Assembly: GCF_030272615.1 (NCBI RefSeq)
Contig: NC_081406.1
Location: 232,056,396 to 232,120,395, forward strand
Length of the DNA stretch: 64,000 nucleotides
Direction: 5' to 3'
Source of the DNA: Cryptomeria japonica
Taxonomy: Eukaryota > Streptophyta > Pinopsida > Cupressales > Cupressaceae
The translations under genes and the position numbers were made by a program. Of this stretch, positions 12,160 through 22,497 are shown in pieces; position 1 is the first letter of the stretch; each line of letters opens with the position of its first letter. The notes under the pieces were generated by a model. The model was not told the origin of the DNA. It worked only from the letters and a program-made list of their open reading frames with translations, and searched no databases.

Positions 12160-14060
12160 TTATGAAACTATTTCACAAGGCTCATCTTATCACAAATCAA
12201 TTTGACTTTCTGCATGTCACTTGCTTCAGTCCACCACTTGGATATAATTTTGAGCTCAATCTGATGTTGAGCTTGTATTATGTTGAAATCTAATATTGTT
12301 GCTTCCAATATATTTTGACAAATCTCATTTGAAATCCTATAAACACCCTCCATTGACATCCAAGAATCAACATCTTGTCTAAAGATTTATATGGAGTTGC
12401 ATGCTTCCTATCGTGGATTTCTGGATCTCCAAGAAAATTTATAAAGTAATCAACCTACAGATTTTAATGAAATGGACGACTTGTATTGTGAACAAGGCTT
12501 ACAATATTAGAATGTGTTCTAGAATGTTTCATTAAATCAAAGATTTTGAGAGCTTCCTTCTGCAAACTATTTGTACACATTCTGCAACGTTTTATTTTCT
12601 TCTTTGAAATCATGCATCTATGAGGCAGTATGTCATACCGTAAATGCTTTCATTCTGTGGATTTATGGTAAGACCATATTTGTTTGAAGGCATTTTGTCA
12701 AATAGTTGACGTGATTTGAATTGTTTCAATTCTTCCATTTTTGTCATAAGCAAGGAAAATGCTGGTGAATATCACAAAATCTAGCTTTACACCTATAATT
12801 GCATTTCCTTAAAAATTTATGGAGCTTCTTCATCAACGGTATAGTGGATATCTAGCAATCCTTGCATTACGTGAGATGACATCTCTTTGAAACATTTTGT
12901 CAAATGGTTTGCTTACCTTGTCTAAACTTCTACATTCTGCAGCATATGACATTTTGTCAAACATGTCATGTCGTGAGATGACATCAATTTGAGGCATTCA
13001 ATCAAACAATCTGCATGTGGCTGATATGCTTTGATGGATGTTAATACCCCGTTTCAAATTTTTTCTTTATTTTTGACAAATCCATTTTGTGGATATCCTA
13101 CAATCTTCGAATTTCATGAGACCACATTTCTATGATCAAAGCATGCCATGAGATGACGTTTCTTTGAAGAATTTTGTCAGACTATTAACGTGCCTTGTGC
13201 ACTACCTATGCTCCCATGATGCATTCATGTCTGCCACGGTATATTGTCAATAGTTCACATGCCACTACAATGCTTCCATGGTTTGCATTTGCTGAGTGAC
13301 ATATTTCCTTGAGGAGATTTGTCAAACAATTAAACGCCTTGTCTATGCTTCCACTATTGCGTTTCACGTGGTGTTTTTCCAAACACTCCACATGAATTGT
13401 CTACGCCTCCACATTCTACAACATGTCTACCAGAGTAGTGGCAATCACGACATCTGAAGAAGTTCCTTTATCTTTATGCAAACCGAAAGGATGCTTGCAA
13501 AGGTCATGGAATTTGGCAATATACCTGTCAATTGCATCTCTTTGGAGCATTTTGTCATATAGTTCACTTGCCTTGTGTGAACTTCCACAATTTGAAATTC
13601 TATCATATACCAGAGCAGCCATAACTATTATGTCTAATACAATTCCTTTATCTTCTATGCTTTACCTAAACCGTGACTAGCTTTATGACTTCCCTATTGG
13701 TTTGCGGCAGAAAGATCGCCATCTTTGATTTCTACGGATTCTCTTATAAATTATACTATGTTTCTTCAAGGCATTCGATCGAACAACTCGCATGTCGTTA
13801 GTATTCTTTCCTCATCCTACACACAATCCTCCTAAAAGATCAAGTGATATACTTCATTTTTCTCCCATGGTTTACATGTATATCAAACTTCAATGTTTTG
13901 ACAAAACCTTGTATCTTCAATCTGGTTCGAAGCTCCCATTGGCGAAGGCGTAGGTGAGTGTCACTGTCGTGTTCCAAAGTTCCCTTGTTGCACAGGCTAG
14001 GATGATGGAGTCAAAAACTTGACCAATTACAAACATCTGCAATTTCATCCAACACAGATT
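12160..14060 (-). pseudogene. Shattered pentatricopeptide repeat (PPR) gene
   Basis: Minus-strand frames give repeated fragments of the plant PPR consensus separated by frameshifts and stops. From high to low coordinates these include an ALEQG-type motif near 13950, CELFDRMP near 13780, SDVVIATTLVDM (13470-13420) continuing after a one-base shift as ECGGVDNSCGVFGKTPR, SGSIDKAF near 13350, FDKMFQRDVISRNAR near 12880, VKLDFVIFTSIFLAY near 12770 and QKEALKIFDLMKHSR near 12540. These match the 35-residue repeats of PCMP-type PPR proteins, which bind organelle RNA. A possible E/DYW-like tail near 12440 (FINFLGDPEIHDRKH) is weak. It lies wholly inside the insertion in the copia LTR, so it may be a gene fragment carried by a mobile element. 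Confidence 0.75.
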
Positions 14061-14120
14061 CAAAACCTGGAATTTGAAGCTCTTTCCTCTCTTTTATTCT
14101 TTCTTTTTGATAAAATCTAT

Positions 14121-14355
14121 AAGAGGTTAAGAATGCTAAAAAACTGGGCATTTCGAACCTTCTTGACAAAGTGGGGCCCGCAAGGTTAAGAAATGAGGAT
14201 AGAAATGCTCAAAAAGTGAGCATTTCTAACCTTTTTTTGTGAAAGGTTAGAAATACGGGTTAGAAATGCTCAACAAGTGAGCATTTCTAACCTTCTTGGC
14301 AAAAGGTTAAGAAACGAGGTTAAGAATGCTCAAAAAGTGAGCATTTCTAACCTTG
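14121..14355. repeat. Tandem array of palindromic units
   Basis: Four units of about 60-75 bp each contain a self-complementary pair around a short loop (GAAATGCTC, AAAAAGT, GAGCATTTC), clearest at 14202, 14263 and 14333, with an older version at 14131. Flanking AAGGTTAAGAA and TTCTAACCTT also pair. Each unit could fold as a hairpin. Confidence 0.8.
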
Positions 14356-15289
14356 TGCTTCAACGAGCTATCCTTTACACCTTGGAAACCATTTTTAATT
14401 GAGAATGAATCAAGGAAGAATGCCACCAATGTCTAAAGACGATTTTCTTATCGCAAATGACCAAACATATTGAAATAATTTAAATATTTTAAATATATCG
14501 CTTTGGCTAGAGAAAAATGGCATAACTTTCAAACGATAGGGAGTTAGGTTCTGAAATTCAAAAAATGCATCAATGAAAGGGAAAAAGGTCCACACAATTA
14601 TTTACACCTCATGATGAAGCCTTAAATGAGATATTTTAATCATTTGGGAGCAACAGACACCAAAAATTGAAAGTTTAAAATATGACAAAGTAAGAACTGG
14701 GTTCAAGTGAAAGTTGGACATGTGATACAAAATGATGTTTAGATCCTGGCTGTCAAGTGATTTCCCTCAATTTATGATAATTCTACAAAATATTCCATTT
14801 TTCATATTTTGACTAGTAATGACCTTGGACAGCACGCTCATTACTTACACATAACTTCCATTGGATCTTCATTCAGCCTTGGGATCAATTTGAAATTTAA
14901 ATTTAGGTATGCCAAATGTGGGGGCAACAAAGCCACACCAACACCACTTATGCATCTTGTAAACATTCCTTAGTGAAAGATCTACCGATAAAACCTTAAA
15001 CCAATATTGGTAAGGGTTTAAAAGAGTGTATGATAGCAACTGATTACCAAGTCAATACCAACTGACCAAAACATGCTCAAGGAACATGTAACACGTGAAA
15101 TCAAACATACTCCATTGATCCAAATATGTAGGACATGTCCAACACATAGTCTCTTCTGTCGGTAACACTAGATCTTCTACCGGTAACCAAAACCCGATTG
15201 TCGCTAACCAACCATAACAGCTAGTGTTGACATCAATGATAAAACATCAATGCAACACATAATCAATTCATCCATAATGCCAACGTTTT

Positions 15290-17085
15290 TCTCCCAATCT
15301 TGCTAGTTGCGTGGATTTTCTCTCAAGACTAGATCTCCCAGTTGAAACACTCTAGGATTGACCTTGTGATTGCAACTTCTCACTATCCTTTGTTGATATG
15401 CCTTCTAGTGATCAGAAGTGGCGACGCTCTTGTAGCAACTCTAGTTCTTGTAACATGGATACTCTCTGCTCCTCATCTAGAATGAGTCCCTTTAATGACA
15501 CCCATAGAGAAGGTATCTCTACCTCAATTGGCAAGATTACTTCTGATCCATAAACAAGGCAATACAGAGTTGCCCCAATGAGTATACGGATGCTAGTACG
15601 ATAAGCCCATAAAGTAGGATTCAGCTAGACATTTCAGTCCCGACCAGCTTCATTGACTGTCTTCTTAAAAAAAAAATGGATTGTTTTGTTGGATGCCTCA
15701 GCTTGACCATTCCCTTGACGAGAGTAGGGTGTTGAGAATCAATGTTGGATTTGGAATCACTCACATAGTTCTTGCACATTTTGATTCTTAAAAGGTCTTC
15801 CATTATCAGTGATAAGTGAGATGGGAATATCGTAGCGACAGATGATATAGTTGAGGATAAAAGAAGCTATATTCTTTCCAATAACTATTGTTAGAGGCAC
15901 TGTCCTAATTAATTTAGTAATGTACTTTATAGTAGTAAAAATGAAATTGTGTTCATTTGAATATGAAGGGTGAATCTTTCCTACCAAGTCGAGTCCCCAT
16001 TAAGAAAATGGCTATAATCCTGCTAAAGGATGCAGCTCTTGCATTGGTCCATGTATTAGATTGTCATGAATCTGATATTGTTTACATTTCTTGCCATATG
16101 TGAAAGAATCTCTTTCCATAGTGGGCCAATAATAACCCAAGTGTATGAGTTTATTGGCTAGCATAAGACCACTTGAAAGTGTGTCATAAATACCTTCATG
16201 AACTTTGTTTAAGGCCTTTTCGGATTCATCACGTTCGAGGCACCTAACGAGAGTTCTATCTAGACCTCGTCTATAAAGGGTATTAGCGATAATGGTATAA
16301 CACGAGGATTGACAGATAAAGTTCCATTTCTGGTTTCAAGACAGGTCTAGAGGAAGAATATTATCTTTTAGGTAAAGATAAGTTTGGTCATAGTGAGAGG
16401 AATCAACTTCAAATATATTGTAGACGATTTGTGTGTCAGGGGAATCATAAGCAAGAAAAAATAGTTCTTCCACCAAGAATTCATAATGCTCTTGATTCTC
16501 TTGAGTTTGTAGGAGAGATGCTATTGTTTCCATGGCATCAGCTACCTTGTTCTCATTTCATGGGATCTATGTAAAAGTGATCTCAGCAAAGTATTGTTTG
16601 AAATCATCCACCAGTTTCTTATAGGGCATGAGCTTATCATCTTTTGTTTGGTACTCATCATTTATATGGTTGATGACTAACTAAGAATCTCCATAGATGT
16701 GCAACTCTGTGATATTCCATTCAATAGCAATCTTAATTCCAATGACTAGAAGGTTTTATACTCTGCAGTATTGTTTGTACTGTGGGAAGTTCAATTTGTA
16801 TGGTTTAGGGATAGTGTGAGCCTAACATGTTATAAATAGAATCCCTACACCCGATCCATGTTATGTGTAGGAACCATCAAAATATAGCTCCCAATACTTC
16901 TTGCTGATTGTGGGAACATCTACACTAGGAAATTCAATGTGTAATGGTGTATCGTCATGCAGAGGCACTTTGACTACTTGATCTGTAATTACTTGTCCTT
17001 GTATAGCCTTATGGTAAACATACTTAATGTCAAATTCACTTAGCACCATTACCCATTTTTCTAGTTGGTCGATCAATGGGATGTG
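15290..17085 (-). pseudogene. Degraded Tat-type Ty3/gypsy fragment (RNase H to integrase)
   Basis: Minus-strand fragments parallel the complete Tat element at 30-44 kb: EKWVMVLSEFDIKYVYHKAI and YWELYFDGSYT (17076-16861, the second, archaeal-type RNase H), EFLVEELFFLAYDSPDTQIV (near 16450), VGKIHPSYSNEHNFIF and FILNYIICRYDIPISLITDN (15987-15757, integrase core), and FQLGDLVLRENPRN near 15310 (integrase C-terminus). Many stops and frameshifts separate them. The fragment is cut at 15285 by the copia LTR and at about 17085 by unrelated sequence. It is an older copy of the lineage found intact in this window. Confidence 0.85.
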
Positions 17086-17099
17086 TACACTAGAATTCC

Positions 17100-17400
17100 C
17101 TCCACTCTTTTAGTCTTCCAAATGTTGAGGCACTCGTGACTGTTGATGTTTTTAATAAAGATAAACAGGTTTTGCAGGGACCTGAAACCTAAAGTTTTGT
17201 AGACCAAGGCCAGCAGCCAAAAAAGCATTAAACATAAGCAAAATTTGGAGGTACCCTCGTCCTGACTCCGACTCCTGGTCCTAGTACAGGGACCCAAACT
17301 AGTCTTCCCTCCAACAGCACTCTAGCCACCCTCTGAAGCATTCTTTTTTTGTTTTTCCCCCAAGGGACAATCACTGGATATGGGTCTGGTTCTATAGTCG
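17100..17400. other. No gene recognised
   Basis: This is the transition between the gypsy fragment and the next pseudogene. A 74-codon minus frame at 17073-17297 has no recognisable content. Confidence 0.3.
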
Positions 17401-18360
17401 GCCATCATGGCATTGATTTTTTCCAAACCTTCCAACACTATTACTCATCGCCTCCTGGTTGATTTCCACCAGATTATTCATGTTGCCTTTGATGTCATTC
17501 ACATACTCTTCCAGCTTTTCAATTCTGTGCTCGTGGAAGATCTTCATAGTTTCGACATCTTGAGATATTTTCTAAATCATACTCATGATCTTCTTAGTTT
17601 TACTAGGCCCAGGGGATTCCGTGAAAGTTTTAATAATCCCTTAATCCCATCTTTTAGGGTTCCAATTTCCTTATCCACCCACTTCCAGCAGTTCTCTTGG
17701 CCCTCTTGGCCCCTAGTGACCTCCAAAATTAAGTCTTCCAGCACCTTCTTCCCTTTTTTATCACCTTCATTATCCTTATTCATGGTCCCCTGTTTCTCGT
17801 TATCCACATTGATGGGGATGTCTAACCTAATCTCGTGGTCCTTGTTGTTTGGACCCACTTGACTTGGTTAATTTTATTTTCTTCCTGATGAGGGTCTCCA
17901 GGTCTTGCATTTTCTTGCTACTGGACTTAAATTTGCTTGCCGCCCACCTTAGAGGATTGCTTTTCCTACTACTGTTAGTTCTTGGGGTCACCATAGGCTC
18001 CCCTTCTTTCTCTGGTCTATACTCAGGGTCCTTCAAATCCTTGATATCATGCCAATCTAGGGTAGTGCCACTATCATCCTCTTCCATCTCTGTGTCAAAA
18101 ACAAACTGCACCTCAGGGTTAGAAGGAAGAAATGTGGGTTTTATCCATGGGGGAGGGTTTCATTTCAAGAGCTTTGGCATACTCCATGATTAACATGATA
18201 AGCCACTCATGAAGCACCAGATTATCCTAGTTCTCAACATGTTTTGCTAAACTATTTTCCAAGGACGAAACCAAGTAGAAAGGGATGGAAATAATTTTAC
18301 CATGCCTAAAATGGTTTAAAATTGTAAAATGATACGAGAAAATACTAGCATATCTGCCAT
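17400..18360 (-). pseudogene. Unidentified protein gene, broken
   Basis: Minus-strand frames assemble into a protein-like reading with natural composition. It begins near 18340 with FTILNHFRHGKIISIPFYLV and SSLENSLAKHVEN, a TAG follows, then LVLHEWLIMLIMEYAKALEM. After a break comes an acidic then basic linker (EMEEDDSGTTLDWHDIKDL, RKKIKLTKSSGSKQ) and a charged C-terminal part with KKVLEDLILEVTRGQEGQEN and WKWVDKEIGTLKDGIKGLL to about 17583. The N-terminal block is hydrophobic and helical and the rest is charged and probably disordered. I do not recognise the family; a Gag-like or transposon accessory protein is possible. Breaks at about 18235, 18140 and 17830 mark it as a pseudogene. Confidence 0.4.
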
Positions 18361-18399
18361 CAAGAGTGATATACTTCATGATGAATTATGCCATGTCAG

Positions 18400-20280
18400 T
18401 TTAGAGGGAATTCAGGTCTTTCTTGTTGTAGCCACCATCCGCCATTTTATTCACCCTCCGTCGTTCCTTTTCCTTGTCAAACAAAACAACGATGGCCTCC
18501 TCACCCGACTTCCTCTCTCTATAAAATTTCTTGCCCTCAATAGCAAGTATATGTTGATGTTTAATACACAATATTTAAGTGAATGTTCTAATCGAGATAG
18601 TTTACACTAACTCAACATAAAGAAAATTATTAAATTAAATGTCTATGTTTCTTCAATATATTACCTCTAATTATTCGTTAGAATTTGTAAGGTTACATAA
18701 TAGAGTATGCTAATTTAAAGAAATACCTATTTCTTCCCAAGCAGCAGTAGTTTCGTTTGGAGGAGCAATAGTGGGCATCATTATTAAGATAATAAGATAA
18801 GATGCTTTTACATCGCACATGTATATAACATCACATTTCTGAATTGGATTTCAATGGTCTAGCTCAATTAGACTTTTGCTCATCTAGATTCCTCTCGACT
18901 TTATTGGTTCACGGTTTCTTCCCTTCATGGTGACTTCTCCTTTGTCTCACGAGTGCCTTCCTGTTCATGGCAGATTCAATGAGTTAATGGTAATGATACA
19001 AGTTGATTTATTTGTCCGGTGGATCTTCTGTGTTGTTGGCATAGTCTCATATGTTTTGTTTTCATTGTGGATCATTATAAGGCGAATGCATTATGTACTT
19101 TTGATCACGGGTCTTCTTTTAGGTTTCATCCAAAAGAAGAATCCTTGGAATTAGAATTCTTTGAGAGATTTTTTTCTTGTGGATCTTGAGCCTCCCTTGT
19201 TATAGTAAAAGTGCGGTGACCATCAACTCTCTTGATCAGACGGGGGACGTGAATCTTACATATGTGCGGTCCATCACTAGCTTTCATCTCTAACAGCAAT
19301 GAGCATTCAGATACTTGTGAATGACCAGCTTGACTTTGATTTCCACTCATGTATTCTTCATGTCTTGCTTGCTTACTTCCACGCTCTTCTTGGACTTGAA
19401 GTAAACTTTTCTTAAACAGGCCAGACGGTGATGTCGTCCGTTTTTGGCTTTTCATTGGAGCAGATTTTCGTAATGGGTCCGGATTTTACATTGTTTATTT
19501 TTTCCAATTTGCTTAAAGGTAGGTTTTTTCTTTGTGGGTCCTTCTACTTGCATTGAGTATTTTTCGCTTTGCCTTTGAGCAGGATTTTTCTAGGCGTGCT
19601 CCCTCAAACACACTCTCTGGAATCTGGTCACTCTATTTTAAAGAACTTCTGGATCTACTTTTTCTTGCTATGCTTATGCATGATTTCTAAGAAAAAGTTC
19701 TGCCTACTTTTGCTTGGAACCCCACAAATGGTGAACCTCCTTGATCCCATTGATGCCTCCCACCTCCGAGCTCTCCATCTTGATGTAAATCAAAACGCAA
19801 AAGTTTTTCATGTGGAGGCGATTGAACGACTTTGCAAATCTTTGACTCTACCTCTAATGGACTAGGGCAACGAATTCTAAATTTGGCAATTTTAGGAAAC
19901 TTCCCTAAGATGTTGCCCAAAACATAGTGAATATTTCATTACTAACATTTTAATAAAATCTTATTTTATTATATAAAACTTATAGATCATATAGTACGCT
20001 AAGTAGATTAATTTGTAAAACAAAATTAAACTAAGGTTGTGTTATAGTTGTAAGGTTTGTTAAATGTTATAAGAATAGTGAGAGATTTGTTAAAATAGTA
20101 AATTTGTGATATGGAAGAAAATATTATTTTTGTTAGGTGAAATCAACAAACCAAAATAATTATTATTCTACCAAACAACAAGGACATTAAACACACATCA
20201 TAGATCACAACCAACAAAGGTTTTGGGTAGTACTTAGATGATAATAGTATTCATTCATATAATTCCATCCACTATTCATG
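18400..20280. other. Largely unassigned stretch
   Basis: No recognisable gene. A 109-codon minus frame (19455-19126) has protein-like composition (KIHVPRLIKRVDGHRTFTIT) but no upstream or downstream coding context, and a 98-codon plus frame at 19569-19865 overlaps a minus frame. Neither can be assigned. After 19930 the sequence becomes AT-rich. Confidence 0.3.
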
Positions 20281-20289
20281 TTTGACTCA

Positions 20290-20660
20290 CAAGTGTTCCC
20301 CCTTGTTCCAAAGCTCCCATTTTGACATAAATAGGGACGATGTTAGAAAAGTTTGTTGAAATTTAGCTTTACACTTGCGAATTGCATTTTCTCAAAAGTT
20401 TTTAAAATCATTTTCAACATATTCATTTTGTGCATATCCTTTAATCATTGTGCCAATCCCATTTTCTTGAAAATTTTCTAATTACTTTTCAACAAATCCA
20501 ATCATTCCTATCTTACAAACATGGCATACCATGAAACCACACTTCTTTGAGGCATTTTGTCAAACAATTCATGCACCTTGCCTATGCTTTCACATAATAT
20601 TGCATACCTATCTAGGAGGGTATTTACAACTACATATCTAATAAAATTCCTCTATTCTTT
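20290..20660 (-). pseudogene. Second PPR gene relic
   Basis: On the minus strand, fragments read ELFDKMPQRSVVSWYAM-like (20560-20520, across one-base shifts), MIKGYAQNEYVENDFK (about 20430), EKMQFASVKLNF (about 20370) and MGALEQG (about 20300). These are successive positions in a PCMP-type PPR repeat. It has the same orientation as the 12-14 kb relic and similar decay. Length is about one and a half repeats. It lies 1.8 kb downstream of the U-box/kinase gene with no visible transposon boundary. Confidence 0.65.
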
Positions 20661-22497
20661 ATGCTTCATTAGATATTCATACCCTATTATGAAGATATAT
20701 GCACTTGTAGCTTAGTGCATATTGACAAATGCCAACTTATTAGGTTGGAGTCATTTGTTTAAGAGCCCTTCTACATTTTATATATATACTTATTATTAAT
20801 TTATTTTTTAAGAATCCTTCAACACAATGCAATTACAATTAACCAAATGCCTAAAACCTCTACCTTGACTTAAAACTGTCCATGTAAGATTATTCAATGA
20901 CATTTATCTATCAATGCCTTGATGACATGTGGAAGCTTATCAACTATACACATGTTTTTTTTATTATATAAGGGTGCATTGAGTTAAATCAACATTAGGG
21001 CCAATTGCCATGTAAACATTGAGGTAAGGTGAAGAGATTAATTACAAACACTTAAGAGTTTCCCATGGACCCCAACTTTGGACACATGGTGCATCATTAT
21101 AAGATTTTAGGTCAAATTTTCTTAGCAACTAGGCAGTTTAGGCCACAAATTTTTTTATGCACCATCCATTTTAGTTAGAAAAAATATCATTCTTTTGATA
21201 TTTCCTATTTTATTCCAATGGAATTCCTCTAACCCCCATTTAGATTAGTTATTACCCTCAAGTGTTACCACTATCCTTATACTAGTTACATTAGTCAGGT
21301 CCACTAACCCCTAATTGTATGGCTCTGAACCCACGTATATTGTCTTTGGCAATCCCTAGCCCTCTATTAGTGTACCTAGTAAAAATACAAAAGTTTGGAA
21401 AAGGGTGTGTTCAAAGCATTATGGAAGGGAATTTTAATTAGACTTTGTAGAACTTTGCAAGCACCAAAATAAACACACATGTATAATATATACATAGTTA
21501 TTAGCGGTGGCTATCATGACTTGATGGTAGACTTATATTTTATATATACGTATCTTTAATATTTGTGTTGTTTATATTAAAATTATTATAATTTAATATA
21601 ATAATAGCTTCAATAAATTTTGACTAATGTATATAATTATAATTTGAAATTTTACATATTATAAAACATAAATTGATGACCATTCAATTTGTACTTTCAA
21701 TTTGAATTTATAATAGTGTAAGTGATAATTACTTAGGTTCTATTAATTATTTAAAATATAGTACATGAATGTACTTTACCACTAAAGAAAATTATGAGAA
21801 TCATGGAAAAGAAAATGGTTGCACCTCCACGTTCCCACACACCATAAAACATAAATCAATGAACATACAGTTTATAGTTTAAATTTTGAATTAAAAAAAG
21901 TGTGTAAGAAATGATTATTTAGATTCTATGAATTATTTCAAACATACTACATGAATTTATATTTATAAAAAAATTATGAGTAATCATGAAAAAGAAAATG
22001 GCTACATCTCTATGTTTTTCTAATAATCATTTTCATAACCATTCATATTTAAGAAAATAATGACATAAGAATGCTAATTTTATAGAAAGATCCAGTACAT
22101 AAATAAAGATTGAACCAAGATCAATTTGACTAGTGTTATTTATAAGACATCCAATATTATAAAATTTCAAACAAATTGAAAATTACTTTTAATAAAATTT
22201 TAAATATTTGTATGATGACAACTAAAAAAATCATTCCATTGATCTCTTAAGAAACTTTATTTTTTATACTATCCCTTTGATTGATTTTTCTTATAAAATA
22301 CTTTTTGATAAAAATAAATAAATAAATAAAGAACACCAAAAATAGTATAATCTAATAGACAACTTATTGAAAAACGGTAAATATAAATACAAATCAATTA
22401 TAATTATTACATCCTATTTTTGTATGCATCATATCAATATAAAAATGATATAAACTTTTGTATATGCATCATGTTCCTTTAAAAAATGGTCAATAGA
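20660..22497. other. AT-rich DNA downstream of the U-box/kinase gene
   Basis: Strongly AT-rich with no open frame of interest apart from the 183-bp duplication listed separately. The 3' UTR and poly(A) site of the minus-strand gene should fall near 22380-22497, where several AATAAA-like strings occur. Confidence 0.5.
21661..22019. repeat. Diverged 183-bp tandem duplication
   Basis: ATAAAACATAAAT begins copies at 21661 and 21844. Both continue through matching blocks (ATTATTTAAAAT/ATTATTTCAAAC, TACATGAAT, GAAAAAGAAAATGG). Divergence is substantial, so the duplication is old. Confidence 0.7.

Larger units (their letters stand above)
10623..14929 (-). mobile_element. 4.3-kb insertion inside the copia LTR, carrying PPR gene remains
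   Basis: The LTR copy at 3938-5126 is continuous across CTAGAAGCTGCACCAACACC, whereas here it breaks into CTAGAAGCC and AAGCCACACC 4.3 kb apart. AAGCC (10618-10622 and 14930-14934) is a 5-bp target-site duplication. On the minus strand the insert starts TGTTGCCCCCACATTTGG, like an LTR, and ends TTTACCAATA, where CA would be expected. No second LTR was found inside, so it may be a non-autonomous retroelement or an element that lost one LTR. Its body contains a shattered minus-strand PPR gene. A hairpin-capable pair (TTTGTCATTGC at about 10636 and GCAGTGACAAA at about 10684) lies at the low-coordinate end. Confidence 0.65.
3938..15285 (-). mobile_element. Ty1/copia LTR retrotransposon with nested insertion, 3' LTR truncated
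   Basis: Two matching LTRs in direct orientation bracket a gag-PR-IN-RT-RNaseH coding region read on the minus strand, the Ty1/copia order. The 3' LTR (3938-5126) is on the left and the 5' LTR (9711-15285, interrupted) on the right. A PBS matching the 3' end of initiator Met tRNA lies at 9697-9708, and a purine-rich PPT adjoins the 3' LTR. The outer 74 bases of the 3' LTR are missing and no TSD can be matched, so a deletion or rearrangement has removed that end. Coding frames carry stops and frameshifts. The right end abuts a degraded gypsy integrase gene whose continuation is absent on the left, consistent with the same deletion. Confidence 0.9.
9711..15285 (-). repeat. 5' LTR of the copia element, split by an insertion
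   Basis: The LTR parts are 9711-10622 and 14935-15285, together about 1,263 bp. The plus-strand left end is TGTTAGGATAATCGG, next to the PBS; the right end is CCAAC at 15284. It matches 3938-5126 throughout. The gap between the parts is the 10623-14929 insertion. Confidence 0.9.

Noticed and set aside
14121-14355. CRISPR-like array
   Set aside because: Units are whole tandem repeats without unique spacers, in plant nuclear DNA inside a transposon.
17407-18193. Plus-strand open frames of 151 and 114 codons
   Set aside because: The minus strand reads as the better protein; the plus frames are rich in Phe, Leu and Ser, as the complement of Lys/Glu-rich coding.
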